Positions 45,241 to 57,804 of a stretch of 64,000 nt of DNA are shown here, in pieces. Position 1 is the stretch's first letter. Every line of letters starts with the position of its first letter. A model generated the notes under the pieces. The model did no database searches. It was not told the origin of the DNA and saw only the letters and a program-made list of their open reading frames with translations. The position numbers were made by a program, and so were the translations under genes. Source of the DNA: Cryptomeria japonica (taxonomy: Eukaryota; Streptophyta; Pinopsida; Cupressales; Cupressaceae); contig NC_081406.1 of assembly GCF_030272615.1 (NCBI RefSeq), positions 473,988,900 to 474,052,899 of the forward strand, in the 5' to 3' direction.

Positions 45241-46440
45241 GATGATGTGCCCAAATTTTCTACATCCTAAAAAACATTATGTTTTCATTAGTTCAATTTG
45301 AACTATAATTAAAAATATATTTGCACTTGGAAATTTAAAGTATTTAATAAATAAAACGTTATAAATTCAAATAACATACTTGACTAGGAAAGACCTGTTG
45401 CATTAGGTCATTTGTGAGGAACATATCATCTGTTCCAACAACCTCACAACTAGCCCTACAATGTTTGCACTGATGGTAGGTCAAACCATCTACATGTGCA
45501 ATGTCATCTACCCAGTATCATACCTCATATTAGGTGATGCATTGGTGACCATTGAACATGCTATTAGTAGGTGGTATAGCTACAACACCATCTTCTGTTG
45601 TTGCACCATCATGGGCTCTAGTACCATCATTTGGGTCAAGAGGATGTGACAATTGTGTCCCATGCTGATAATGGTGTCAATCAATGAGGCGGTTGCCTAA
45701 GGAGTCTTCATCTCCATAGAGTTCTTCAGGGCTATAGGGACCGTCTCATTCACCAAGGGTTTCAGAGCATGTGGAACCCAATTTTGAGCATTTTGTACAT
45801 GTGCCCCTAGCCTATCTTGGGAAAATCATCCGCCTCTACCTTGGAACTCCCTCATATAAAAATAATTAGGGATCTCATTCATGATGACCTTGTAGTATAG
45901 TTTTCTCAAAAAATAAAAAGGCACCTTAAAGTTTTTGCAAGGAGGCTGGTCAAAGACCATTCATCACCTATCCCAAAATTATGTTTTCATGGCATTGTGA
46001 CTATGCCAATGTATATAAAACCTCTTTGAATCAAGAGATAGGGTCTCCTAGGTTTAGGGATCGATGAAAAGAGCACATATTTGTTCTTTTCTTATTTCTT
46101 TATTCTTTGTAGCATCATATGAGAGACTTTGTGAGTAAAAGTTGCAACATGATTTTCTATATGCATCCCATTCAATTAGTTGTTTTGAAACTTTGTCAAC
46201 ACTATCTACCATTGTTTGTAGGGCTTGGGAAAGGTCTACATGGTGTTGGTGTTCTAATGCTTTCAATCTGGCCACTAAGTTGGAAATGGCTACCCTATTT
46301 TGTGCTAGACAACCTAGTAAATCCTCTTGTGTGGTTTGGGAAGGGGTTATTAGAGATTAGGAGGATTACGAGGCATATTTTGTTGACGGGGAATGTTTCC
46401 TTAAGGGGGGGGTTGTCTTGTTGAGCATCTGATATCAAAT
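45240..46440 (-). pseudogene. Unidentified decayed ORF
   Basis: In the sense direction, MARLKALEHQHHVDLSQALQ (from 46275) leads through several stops into SLDSKRFYIHWHSHNAMKT, then FYFLRKLYYKVIMNEIPNYF near 45920, then LGAHVQNAQNWVPHALKPLV near 45800. The pieces stay in compatible order and look coding, probably a transposon-encoded protein, but I cannot name the family. Confidence 0.35.
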
Positions 46441-46867
46441 TTATAAAACAAAATAAAAATAATCAAAAACTAAGAAACCATAGCGAAATTCAAGATAGAG
46501 AACAATAACAAAGCATAAATATACTATAAACTAACCTCTTTGATGGCACGTCATTTTTTTTGGCTTATAGGGATAAAATCAAGATCATGTTCCTTGGACT
46601 ATGCTTGGTTACCATCAGTTTTTGGTGTAGGCCGCGGGTAAAATGAACCCAGTCGGGTAAAAAAAAAATTACAATCAAAAAAACATGTATGGGTTTTTAT
46701 TACTATAAAAACTACGTACATGTTAGTAATCTTATTAGTAATGCTTACACGGTGTTTTTAATAATAAAAAATCATACACATTATGGTTCAGATTTTCCTA
46801 ACTGTAATGCATACGAGTTTTTTTTCAAAGAAACTGTATGCACTACGTTCATTTTTTTTTTTTTAAA

Positions 46868-47720
46868 TGTTGTCCAATATTTTGTTCACCATCTTGGTGC
46901 ATTTACCCCTATACATGTCAGAGATACCTAATTCTCCCATTTTGTTCCATAACTTGTCTCTAGGAACTATGTCAAAGGCTTTCTTAAAGTCTACAAAACA
47001 ATAATATGCTTCTTCCCCTTAATTGTCCCATATTTTCTCTATCAAATGTCAAAGAGTGATACAATGATCAATGGTGGAATGTCCAGGTTTGAAACTGGCT
47101 TTTCATTTGGCCCTTTTTCCTTCACCTTCAACCTAATTGTTGATTCTATGCTCCACCATACTCCTGAAAAGTTTTCCTAGAAGAGGGTTGACCATAATAG
47201 TGCGGTAACTATATGGGTTATTGATATGTCCACTTTTAAAGAGAGGAATAGCCACACTAGTTGTCCAATAAATTGGGAAACCATCTTGAATGATGTTATT
47301 GAAGATTCCTCTTATGTGAGGAGTGAGAAGCTCAACTCCCTACTTAAAAAATTCAGCCTAAACCCATCAATATCACTCACCTTAGCATTTGCTAAACTCT
47401 TTATTCCTTGTTTTATATCATCCACTATGAATAGCTCCACTGATGTGTTCACTATGGGAGGAAAGTTGTTCTTGTGTATCCGCTCATAAAGAAGCTTTGC
47501 ATATTCTAGCCATTAGGTACATGTAATATTGTTTTTTGTTTGTTTTCTCCTTTTCTATAGTTCCTTCCAAAAACATTTGGGCTTATGTTTACTAAGGGAG
47601 ATTAACTCCTTCCTTCTTGCATTTACATATTTTTGTTTTTTTGTTTGAACCAATTTTGTATACTTATTTTTTCTTTTCTCAACTCTTTCCCCTTCAAAGA
47701 TCACATGGCCACCTTATACT
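46868..47720 (-). pseudogene. LINE (non-LTR) reverse transcriptase fragment
   Basis: The sense strand encodes, across frameshifts, YAKLLYERIHKNNFPPIV, ANAKVSDIDGF, INNPYSYRTIMVNPLLGKLF, HRINN, SFKPGHSTIDHCITL, and CFVDFKKAFDIVPRDKLWNK with GELGI. The FKKAFDxVPRxxLW block is diagnostic for plant LINE RT (motif A region). The YADD-containing part would lie beyond 46868 and is absent, so the copy is truncated as well as mutated. Confidence 0.75.
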
Positions 47721-47954
47721 CTTCATCATACCATGGGTTTATTAGGAAAGTATTTACGACCCTCTTCCTACTATAGGTCCCTTTGCAAGCACTCAAAGAC
47801 TAGTGTAATATAGGAATCAACAAACTACTAAGAACATGCACATCCTTCTTATTGACCATTTCATCAACCAAAGTATTACTTATTAAAACTAAAATTGTTG
47901 CTTAAGAACAACATTGAAGATATCCTTATTGGCAATATGCTTGATTTGGTTAAG

Positions 47955-49153
47955 TGTTGTCATTGATGTCAACACTGTATCTCATTTGGATCTATCCCAA
48001 TTAGTCTTGGTGATCATCTTGGTTATGGATGGGATTCTAATCCGTTATGATCAGATCTCTGGAATCGGTTTTGGATGCTTATTTTGGATGGTAATATGGT
48101 TTATATATTCTTGTGGTTCATGATTTGGTTATTGATTTTGGTATTTCTAGGTACCAGATTAGCTTGTGCCTTTATCGGCTAGCTTTTGGCTTTAACGACT
48201 TGCCTAGCATTCCCGGTTAGCTTTACTGGTATGTAGCATTTGGTGACTTGGTCTGTGGATTTTGGGTCCAGCTTATGGAATCAGTTTCTATCATGTTGTT
48301 GGTGTTTCTTGATCATATCCTGAGCTTTTGGTGACTTTTCATTGGATGGTGTGTTGTTATGATGCTCCTGTTTGGATCCGGTTAAGCTTTCTATTATTTC
48401 ATTGAGGGTTTCTATTGGTCGGTGAAGCGTGTTGTATTTTGGTCTTAGTGGAATTTACAATGGATATAATTGTCTGGATATTTGATTTAGGTCCATGCTA
48501 TGTAATGTAAATTATAATATTGTTCTGGTGGTATCATGTTGTAATTATGGGTTTATGAGTTTAGGGTTTAGCTGACCTTGTCAATAAGGTTGATGATCTA
48601 TATTTATAGGTGACTTATTCATGTAATTTGGGTATGGATGGTTATGGGTGGTTATGTTTACATAACCAGAGAAGTATTATGTGTGAATAGAGTCATATCA
48701 TTTTAGTGAAGGTTGGAGAGGTTTTGTGTTGTAGAGCAGACATCAGTGCTTAACCAGAATTGTATCAAGCATTAGTAGATGCTACTTTCACAGTTCATTT
48801 CTTTCCAGATTGTAGTCCAATGTTTATGTAAGTCAGTGAGACTTCCCTTTGTGATGAATAGTGTGCTCTAGGTTGTTGGCCTTTCTACAAGTGTAGACCC
48901 CATTGTAATTATTCATAATACTACTGCAGAGTATTCATTTGATTGTGGGTTGGGTTTCCCATCGTGGTTTTTCCCTTTTCGGATTTTCCACGTCAAAATA
49001 TTGGTGTTATGTGTGTTGTGATTTCATATTATATTCTTCATTGTGTTATTCTTTGGTTTATGGTTTATAATTGAATTAAGTGCTTTAACTGTTAGTAAAC
49101 TGATTTAGTCCCCCCCCCTCTCAGTTTACTCCTAGTATTAGTGCATTCCAACA
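47955..49153 (+). repeat. 5' LTR of the copia element (~1.2 kb)
   Basis: It runs from TGTTGTCATTGATG to ...GCATTCCAACA, just before the primer-site remnant. It carries the C-rich block GTCCCCCCCCTCTCAG near its end (about 49109-49124). The start is chosen by the TGTTG/CAACA symmetry, since no 3' copy is in the window. Confidence 0.6.
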
Positions 49154-49154
49154 A

Positions 49155-49168
49155 TTTTTATCAAAGCA
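49155..49168 (+). other. Degenerate primer binding site of the copia element
   Basis: TTTTTATCAAAGC stands where TTGGTATCAGAGC would be expected after the LTR end; three bases have changed. Confidence 0.55.
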
Positions 49169-49208
49169 AGGTCCTCTCTGCGAAAGCTTAACCACTTAAG
49201 GAGATCCA

Positions 49209-50188
49209 ATGGCATTAGCATCTAGTTCTACATTCAATCCCTACCGGAAGGAGAGTCCCAAATTTGATGGTACTAATTACAAAATATGGAAGGAGCAAAT
49301 GAAGATTCATCTTAGATGTCTTGGAACTAAAGTTTGGGAGATAGTGGAGAAAGGGTATATACCTCATGATCCTAATTCTAGAACATTGGCACCTGATGAT
49401 GAACATAAGAGAGCTGAAAAAGATGTAAGAGCAAAGAAAGCATTTTTAAGCACCCTATCTGATAAAAAGCTATTGAATGTCATAAAATTGGAGAATGCTA
49501 AGCAGATCTAGTTGAAGCTTGAAACTCTTTATGAAGGTGACTAGGTAGTGAAGATTGCTAAACTTGAAGGTTTCCAAGTAAGGTATGAAACTTTGAAGAT
49601 GGAAGAAGATGAGATATAAGTTATTTCATGGATAGAGTTAATGAGATTGTCATGGGTATCAAATGTTGCAGTGGATCAGTCAGTGAGGATGAGATAGTGT
49701 CAAAAGTACTAAGAGTTCTACCTCCAGCTTACAAGATGAAGGCTACTACTATCAATGAACTCCGAACAATGTCAAGTACCCCTATGACCATAGATACATT
49801 ACTTGGGAAATTGACTGCTTTTGAACTTCAAGAACTTGGAGATCAGAGTGCTACTAAAACTGAGACTGCATTTAAAGCATCTGCCTCTGCTAAGCAGAAG
49901 ATAGATTGGATAGAGATGTATGCTAAGGATATGGAGGAAATTGAGAGAGAAGAAAAAGAACTTGAAGAGCTGGAAGACCTGATTGGTAGAAGAATTCCTA
50001 AAGGACCAACTCGAAGTAAGTATGAAGGAAACTTCCCTTTTAAATGTTTTTTATGTAATAAGATTGGTCATTTTGCATCTAGATGTCCTGAAAGAGCTGC
50101 TAGGAACCATGAAATATTTGTGATGAATTATAAGCCTAATCCTGAATATCAGAGTAGACATAGATTCAAAAGAAATAAGGATAAATAA
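49209..50188 (+). pseudogene. Copia gag with CCHC zinc knuckle
   Basis: It starts with ATG at 49209. FDGTNYKIWKEQMKIHLRCL is the typical N-terminus of plant Copia gag (DUF4219/UBN2 type). Stops near 49509, 49543 and 49617 break it; the second part starts at about 49628. ADNTLGK-type helices and FELQELGDQ follow, then the knuckle CFLCNKIGHFASRC near 50045. Gag would form the particle and bind RNA. Confidence 0.8.
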
Positions 50189-50215
50189 TGTTATTATGTT
50201 GGTGATGATGAGTCT

Positions 50216-50542
50216 ATGAGTGGATCTGGTAATGGAGCCTCTTCCGGGAAAGATTGGGACTTTAATGCTATCAAGGATGATTCTCTGAAATCTATCATTG
50301 AAACACCACATACTGAAGAAAAGGCTTTAGCTACAAAAATTGAAGAGAAGGATGAGTGGGTTAAAGATAGTGGATTCTCTCATCACATGACTAGTGACAA
50401 GAGAAAGTTTTTAACATTGCAAGAATTTGATGGTGGATTGGTCAGATTTGGAGACAACAAGGCATGTAGTATCAAAGGCAAAGGAACAATATCATTGGAT
50501 GGTAAGACTAATATTGATAATGTTTATTATGTTGAAGGCTAA
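50216..50542 (+). pseudogene. Copia protease
   Basis: The motif WVKDSGFSHHMTSDKRKF corresponds to the Copia protease signature D-S-G-[AC]-[ST]-x-H-[MI]; here Phe replaces Ala/Cys after Gly. LVRFGDNKACSIKGKGTI and NVYYVEG follow. A TAA after 50540 separates it from the integrase zinc-finger region. Confidence 0.75.
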
Positions 50543-51223
50543 AAGCATAATATTTAAAGTGTAGGTCAGATTGTGGATAGAGGATTTCATTTGCAATTTA
50601 AAGATGGAAAATGTAAGATCATCAATAGATCTGGATTGGAGATTTCTTCCAGGACTCGGACCAAAGGTAATATCTATCATTTGAACTCCAATGAGAAGGA
50701 TTTCTTGATTGCTTAGATTGATGAATGTTGGTTATGGCATAAGACGATGTGTCATGTAAATTTTGATTGCATAGTGAAGATTAGTTCAATACCAATTGTC
50801 AGAGATTTGCCCAAGATTGTTAAACCTCATAATCCAGTATGTAGAGAATGTCAAATGGGTAAACAAGTTAGAACTTCTTTCAGAAGTATACATGATAAAT
50901 CTAATAAAATTCTTGATCTTATTCATACTGATTTGTGTGGACTGGCAACGACTAAAAGTTTTCAAAGTTGTAGATATTTTATGTTACTTATTGATGAATA
51001 TTCTATAATGATGTGGGTAGCATTTTTGAAGGAAAAACATGAAGCTCTTGATAAATTCAAAATCCTTAAAGCTATGGTTGAGACTGAGACAAGATTGAAG
51101 ATAAAGTGCTTGAGATCATATCATGGTAGTGAGTTTACATCTGGTGACTTCAATAATTTATGTGAAAGGAAAGGTATTAGGAGACAATTTTTTGCACCTA
51201 GGACTCCACAGCAACATAGATTG
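50543..51223 (+). pseudogene. Copia integrase, first part
   Basis: The pre-integrase zinc region is LWHKTMCHVNFDCI...CRECQMGKQ. The core starts with LIHTDLCGL, carrying the first Asp. The second catalytic Asp lies in a segment that here reads LRSYHGSEF, so it is replaced by Tyr. The sequence breaks at APRTPQQHRLVE, exactly at the GTGGA target of element A, and continues at 57810. Confidence 0.8.
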
Positions 51224-51228
51224 GTGGA

Positions 51229-52037
51229 TGTTAGGATTCCCACATATACTGAGAGGGGGGGGTGAATCAGTATCTAATCGGTGATAAGAATTTCTTAAGT
51301 TAAAACATGCAGAACATAAAATAACAATATAGCAGTATTCAAGAATTAATGCAATAAACAGAATCAGAAAGATCCACATGAAAAGAACACCATAACACAA
51401 GATGTTTGACGAGGAAACCCGGTGTGGGAAAAAACTCGGTGGGATTTGTGACCCACAATATTCACTTACTGGCCAATAAGAGAATATTACTTACAATAGG
51501 GGCCTGCACATGCAGGAAGGCCAACTGCCTAGAGTTCACTGCTCAATGGGAAGTCACACTGACTTACAATAAGGATTATACTAATCCAATGACTTGTACT
51601 GCTTTACAATAGCATCTCCAATGCCAGATTCAGTATCAGTTCTTTCTCTGTTCTTTACATATACCCTTGACCTATAATTCACATATTAGGTCTGCCTAAT
51701 AATTTTCTTTATGCTTGCTACCTTATCTCCCTAAATGTCTATAATGATCTCCTTTATATACAAGAGTCATTTTACAATTTGCCAAGTTGGCTTACAATAA
51801 TAAACAAAATATTACATAACAAAAATCCTGTCGGCCTTTATGCCGGTGTACATGTTTTCTTTTATGTCGGTGTCGGTGCTGGTGTAGAGTGATCTTGTTG
51901 ATGCTGGTGCACTGTCTTTCCTGTGTAATGCTTTGCCGGTATGATGTCTTGTCGGTGCCATAGGATTGCAAGGTTGCCATCAATGACAAAACCTTCAATC
52001 ACATACAATGTCTCATTGGAGTGTCCATATGCCAACA
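51229..52037 (-). repeat. 3' LTR of element A (809 bp)
   Basis: It starts TGTTAGGATTCCCACA and ends ATATGCCAACA on the plus strand, matching 56997-57804. About ten differences are visible in the first 150 bp. A TATA-like box (sense TGTATATAAAGG) lies at about 51752-51763. Confidence 0.92.
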
Positions 52038-52180
52038 ATCTCCCCCTTTGGCATTGATGGCAACACTCATGAGAAATTTCAAAAAGTGTCCAAAAATGTG
52101 TAGTCCAAAAATATGAGGGCTCCCCCTAAGCATATGATCCCTATCTTTGAACTTTCTCATCCTACTACTCCCCCTTTGGC
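52038..52180 (-). promoter_or_regulatory. Multiple polypurine tracts of element A
   Basis: In the sense direction, GCCAAAGGGGGAG (52180-52168), CTTAGGGGGAGC (52130-52119) and CCAAAGGGGGAGAT (adjoining the LTR at 52038) occur. The last abuts the LTR. Confidence 0.75.
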
Positions 52181-52239
52181 ATCAATGACAAAGGTTGTCA
52201 AGATGTTAGTAGTGTTTGTAGTTACATCTATCCATATTC

Positions 52240-55200
52240 TCAACCCTGTAGTTGGGTAGTTATTATCTGAAAAAGATCGCCCAAAATTAAGTTTATACTA
52301 TCCATAAACTTTTTACTATCTTTTATTGTTGTTTCAGCCCTCTTCACAGTACCGGTGAGATGCTGCAAATGCTCTGCCGGTGTTTTGCTTCCCTGGACTA
52401 ATGCCTCTGAGATTTCCTTCCATAGAGATGCTAAATAGTCCAATCTTGGACTCAGTTTAGATCTCAAGTGTTTTGCTTTGTTTATTATTCTTTCTTTTTC
52501 TCTTTCTAGTTTTAGCAATTCTTCCTCAAAACTTGCTAACTTCTTTTCAAAAACTGATAATGAATCCGGTGAGTTGACAAAATTGTCTGCAAGCTTATTT
52601 ATCTCATCCTGTGTCTTGCTTATTTTCTTGTCAATATCTACAATCAAAAGGTTTGTTTTACATGTATCTTTATACATATTTTTATACTCTTTCAACAAAC
52701 TACATAGTTCCGGTAGAAGTGTGTCAAAGTCTCTGTTACACTTCTTTATTTCTTCATCAAAGAATTTTTGTTTCTCTTTTTCTACCATGTCCTTTACTGA
52801 TTCTTCCTTTAATTTCCCAATATTTCCAGAAATGTATTTACATAATGTATCCAATTGTCCTAAAGAATCTTTATTATCTATATTACATTTAGGAGCAATT
52901 AACTTCAAAAATGGTATTGAATCATCTATTGCTTTATAAGCCTGTGAACTGCAGTCAATTATTTTCTTTATAGAGTCTAATAATACCTTAGTCACATTAG
53001 TTGACTTGAATGTTGATGATGATCCAAGAGTCTGAGTGCCAGTGGAAATAACCATGCTTGTATTGACCTCTGGCAGGTCAGTTTGTGTTTGCACTTCTTT
53101 TAGCACTAGTTTCCCTGCTTCACTGCTTATCGGTGGCACTGTTTCCTTGTGAGCCTGTTCCGGAGCCTTTAGCTCTGTTGATTTCTCTGTATGTGCCTCA
53201 GATTCTATCTTTTTCCCTGTATCCTCTATCGGTTTCTCTATTTCTCCTATTACTAGACGCTCTTTAGCCATTTCTAACTTGTCAGTTGTATCTTTATCAA
53301 CTGTTATGTTGATCTTTTGGGTATCAACATTTATAGTGTATAGGACTTCAGGATTTGGATTGCTATCCTCTACATCCATACTTTCTACTGCCGGTTGGTC
53401 TTCAGCGGTTGTGATTTTTATAGGTGGGGGTAGGTTGTCTTTAACCTTTATGCTTGGAGGTCCACCAATTTTGCCTTTCCCTTTGTCCCTATCCTTCTGA
53501 TATACTTTAATAGGCTTAGGGTTCCTGTATTCTTCTTGTTTTTCCTTTTCAACCAGGAATATGTCCCAACCATCTTTTGTTTCCTCTGTAACTTTAGTAA
53601 CTCTTCCTGCCATCAGTGAAATATGTCTGTGTGCAGTAGAGAATACTGTCTGGTTTGCCTAAGCAATCAAATTATCAATTTCTTTGGGAGAGTTTACCGG
53701 ATACACAGCAAGTAGTTTTTCTATTTTTATTTTCTTATCTAATTCAATCACTTCTTGCCTTCTGGCCTCAAGTATTTTGTACAAATCATCAGGAATTTCA
53801 TTGACTACTTCCACCAAAAACTTTTTGTACATGTCCATATGCAGTATTACACTTTCCTCAACTTGCCCTTTCTCATCAGCAGATAGAGTGTCATAAATTT
53901 TCTCTATATTTTTCAATTTTCCTTCCTCTGTGATTTCATTTAACAATATGTCTAGAGGTGCCAAGTCAGTTTTTGTCTTTTTCTTTTTCTTAGGGGTTAG
54001 CTTCTTCTTAGGTGTGACCTTTCTAACTAGAGATCTCGCTGCTTGTTGCTTCTGCCTTGTCCTTCTAGGTGAAGGAGTGGTTGTCGGTGAGGGATCTCTT
54101 TTCCTAACAACTCTTTTAAAAGTTGTTGGCATGTCACCTTCCGAAGAAGTACCTACTGGTGATAGATGAGCTTCAGGTTGTGGAGCTGCCAACTCATCTT
54201 TTGTTATGCCGGTTTTCTTTAGTACATCTTCCTTAAGGGCCTTTGCTTGTCTGGATCCTTTCCTCACAAATGCCTCTACCTTCTTCACTCTTTTCTTAGA
54301 CTGTATTTGGCTTTCTATGGTCTCAACACTACCAAATACTTCTTCCTTAGGTTCTTTGGGGGCTTCCAGAAGTGCTTTAGCATAAGTTTCAACTATGTGA
54401 TCATCTGTCTCATAACCCATCTCGGTTACCCAAATTGTCCTTGGGATTACTGCTTCCATCCATATTTCATCTTTCTTAATAACAAAGCATATATCATCTT
54501 TGTATTTATCTACTGTTTCCTGAGATAACCTTAATCTTTTCTTCATTTTTGTCTTCAATGCTTGGAAAAAGTCATGAATATTATTCTCCTTGTTCTCACC
54601 CATGGTATTAAATAGTTCTATCAATTATTTTCCTACCGGTATGTCATATCCTAGTTCTTTATATCCTATACCAGGAACCTGTTTTGTTATGTGAAGCATT
54701 AGACATACTAACAGATTTCCAAATTTGAAGGTTCCTTTCTTATCCTTCTTTATCTTTCCAAGGTTGTCTATCAGTTCATCTTTTAACCATTCACAGATGT
54801 CAATTTTTGCATTGTCTATTACCATATCATACGCACTCTTAATGCATAAACTTGAAACTGAGTTAAGTCTATTAGCATTAGTGGCTTTGTAACCTAATAT
54901 CATACTTATGAATCTCACATTGATATCTTTTACATCATTAACCCTTAGAGATCTCTTATCGAATGTTACACCTGTTAGGTCTATTACTAGGTCATTGGAA
55001 ACTTTCTTGTTTTTGTCTGCTCTTTTACCGGTGGTCGGTAACCCTGTGATAGCTTTCACAACTTCCTTGGTGATCTTATGGATTGTGTCTAGCCAGAAAA
55101 ATTCTCCATGAACTCTGCTTAACACTATCCTAATCACATCCTTAGGAAATTCAGGAATGCTAAGGATTTTTGTGAATCCTAGGGTTTCAATAACCTTGTG

Positions 55201-55467
55201 TTCAGCTTTAACATTGCTGGTATCATCACATATCTCAGTTTTATACATGGTTTTGATTTCTTCATCTCCTAACTCTTCAATGTTGTAGTGGATGTACATT
55301 CTAGGGTCTTCAGCATATACAACACCTTTAGGGATTTGAGAAAATGCACCTAGGGTATCATCCTTCTTTGCTATCTCAGGGACTAACTGAAATATGGGCC
55401 TAGGTCTTTTAATTACTTCCACAATAGTAGGATTTGCTATGTATTCAATTGCAGAGGTGGATGCCAT
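52240..55467 (-). pseudogene. ORF2 of element A (~1,075 codons, two stops)
   Basis: It starts with ATG at 55467 (MASTSAIEYIANPTIVEVIK). One frame runs to 52240, broken by a TAA at 54625 and a TAG at 53659. Domains in order: an N-terminal part with VHGEFFWLDTIHKITKEVVK and AITGLPTTGK (about residues 115-155); a helical part ending TFKFGNLLVCLML; then RLRLSQETVDKYKDDICF and VIPRTIWVTEMGYETD; a Lys/Pro-rich linker with nuclear-signal-like TPKKKLTPKKKKK; EESVILHMDMYKKFL with IPDDLYKILEARR; a Glu/Thr-rich stretch; and a long coiled coil ending LSPRLDYLAS...LGDLFQI. There is no catalytic signature. The ITKxxIxxITGLPT motif recalls the helical domain of extra ORFs in Athila/Sirevirus-type elements. 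Confidence 0.75.
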
Positions 55468-55767
55468 GATTAAATACCTTTTTCTGTCTTGGATGGATGA
55501 ATGCTTGGAGTGTGCTTGCTTCTTGCTTGAAATGCCTTAGCTCGGAATCTTCGTGCTCTCTGAAAGTTTGAAATCATGGTGAAATGAAATGGAGCCAAAA
55601 CCTTATTTTATAATGTCTTTTCACCATCTACCACATTAATTCCATGCCGGTTTAGTATTCACTTAACATTGTCTACCGGTAATAAGTAATTTTCAACTTC
55701 TTATCTCTAACCGAGGGAATAATAGCACATGTGTCATTAGATTTTCAAACCCTCAAGGAAATTTTCT

Positions 55768-56925
55768 TCAATTGGATGAAGAACTTCCTGCTAGTGGAGC
55801 ACTATTTTGTCCTACCGGTGAAGCATCACTATGTCCTACCAGTGAAGCATTTGTTGGTTCTACCAGTGGAGGAGTATTCCCAATATTTAGATCAGCTTTT
55901 CTAATCCATTGCTTTGACAATTCTTGCTTAACTTCTTCAACCTTTTCTTTACCTTTCAAACTAGCACTTTTGTTGTCTACCAATGTACTTTTACTTCTAC
56001 AAAATTTAGCAATATGCCCAATCTTGTTACATGCATAACAAGTTACATTATTTTTCGGAATAGCTTTCTCATAACCTATGCCGGTTTGTGTTCTACATTG
56101 ATTTGATAAATGTCCAAATCTTCCACAAACATAACATCTCACGTTCATTCTGCAGTTTTCAAAGTTGTGACCAACTTTGTTACATTTTGAGCATTGACCG
56201 GTGGGTGTATTGATATTCTGATAATTCTTAGATCTACACTCATTTGCTCTATGACCATACTTATTACAGTTAAAGCATCTTCCATTGAATTTGTAAGCAT
56301 TAGGTGGTCTTACTGGTTTGTTGTGATCCTGAGTATTTGCAGTACCGGAGCTTTCACCAACTTCAAAGCCAATTCCAAAAGTGTCACCTTTAGGTTTTTG
56401 ATTCTTCAGTAAGGTGCCAAGTTCCTCTGAGCTTTTCTTGAATTTTTCTTTATGTTGATTTGTAGTTTCCAATTCTCTTTCCAAGATTTCTTTTTGTCTC
56501 ATCAGTTCATTTGAGTCATTCTGAGTATGCATTAGATCTATCTTCAACATGCCATTTTCATAGCTAAGTCTTGTGTTCTCATTTGTTGCATCACTTAGTC
56601 TTCTGGTCAATTCTTCTTCATTCTTCTTTCTATCCTCAATCTCTTTGCAAAATCTCATAGTCATATCTTGCATTTCATTTTTTGTTGTCATGATCTCTTG
56701 TTTCAGCTTGCTTATCATATCATTAAGTGATTCCTTTTCATCATTCTCATTTTGAAATTTTTCACAAAGTTCTCTTCTCTTATTTCTTGCAACAGTAATA
56801 TTTTCTTGAAGTGCCTAAATGATATCTTGAGCTACTCTTAAATCATCTTCTAATTTGATGTTTTTCAACTTCTCTGCATCATAGTCAGTAAGAGCTCCTT
56901 CAAGTTGTTTCATCAGATTTTCCAT
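55768..56925 (-). pseudogene. ORF1 of element A: coiled coil plus four CCHC knuckles (one stop)
   Basis: The first ATG after the primer site is at 56923-56925 (MENLMKQLEGALTDYDAEKL). One frame runs to 55768, with one TAG at 56815. About 240 residues of coiled coil (KEIEDRKKNEEELTRRL, NELMRQKEILERELETT) are followed by PPNAYKFNGR. Four knuckles come next: CFNCNKYGHRANEC, CSKCNKVGHNFENC, CYVCGRFGHLSNQC and CYACNKIGHIAKFC. The tail is Ser/Pro-rich. It likely serves as a gag-like RNA-binding, self-assembling protein. Confidence 0.8.
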
Positions 56926-56982
56926 CTTTACCGGTGTCAAGTTCTTCCTCAAGCTATTAGGCTTCTGAAAATAGAGGACCAT

Positions 56983-56994
56983 GCTCTGATACCA
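56983..56994 (-). other. Primer binding site of element A
   Basis: The sense strand reads TGGTATCAGAGC, two bases inside the 5' LTR end (initiator-Met type). Confidence 0.88.
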
Positions 56995-56996
56995 AT

Positions 56997-57804
56997 TGTT
57001 AGGATTCCCACAGATACTGAGAGGGGGGGGTGAATCAATATCTAACCGGTGATAAGAATTTCTTAAGTTAAAACATGCAAAACATAAAATAACAATATAC
57101 CGATATGCAAGAATTAATGCAATAAATAGAATCAAAAACATCCACATGAAAAGAACACCATAACACAAGATGTTTGACAAGGAAACCCGGTGTGGGAAAA
57201 ACCTCGGTGGGATTTGTGACCCACAATATTCACTTACTGGCCAATAAGAGAATATTACTTACAATAGGGGCCTGCACATGCAGGAAGGCCAATTGCCTAG
57301 AGCTCACTGCTCAATGGGAAGTCACACTGACTTACAATAAGGATTATACTAATCCAATGACTTGTACTACTTTACAATAGCATCTCCAATGCTAGATTCA
57401 GTACCAGTTCTTGCTTTGTTCTTTACATATACCCTTGACCTATAATTTGCATATTAGGTCTGCCTAATAATTTTCTTTATGCTCACTACCTTATCTCCCT
57501 AAATGTCCACAATGATCTCCTTTATATACAAGAGTCATTTTATAATTTGCCAAGTTGGCTTACAATAATAAACAAAATATTACATAACAAAATTCCTATC
57601 GGCCTTTATGCCAGTATACATGTTTTCTTCTGTGTCGGTGCCAGTGCTGGTGTAGAGTGATCTTGTTGATGTTGGTGCACTATCTTGCCTATGTAATGCT
57701 TTGCAGTATGATGTCTTGTCGGTGCCATAGGATTGCAAGGTTGACATCAATGACAAAACCTTCAATCACATACAATGTCTCATTGGAGTGTCCATATGCC
57801 AACA
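56997..57804 (-). repeat. 5' LTR of element A (808 bp)
   Basis: It matches 51229-52037 over its whole length. The sense end contains GATTCACCCCCCCCTCTCAG, the shared C-rich block. A TATA-like box (sense TGTATATAAAGG) lies near 57519-57530. Confidence 0.92.

Larger units (their letters stand above)
51229..57804 (-). mobile_element. Polymerase-less LTR element A (complete)
   Basis: A complete element on the minus strand: 5' LTR 56997-57804, primer site, ORF1 (56925-55768), ORF2 (55467-52240), polypurine tracts, 3' LTR 51229-52037. It is flanked by GTGGA (51224-51228 and 57805-57809) and sits in the integrase of the copia element, whose frame is restored when A is removed. It has only one stop in ORF1 and two in ORF2, so it is the best-preserved member of its group. 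There is no sign of protease, RT or integrase. Confidence 0.92.

Noticed and set aside
46440-46868. Possible DNA-transposon end next to the unidentified ORF remnant
   Set aside because: AT-rich and low complexity, with no terminal inverted repeat or target duplication that I could confirm.
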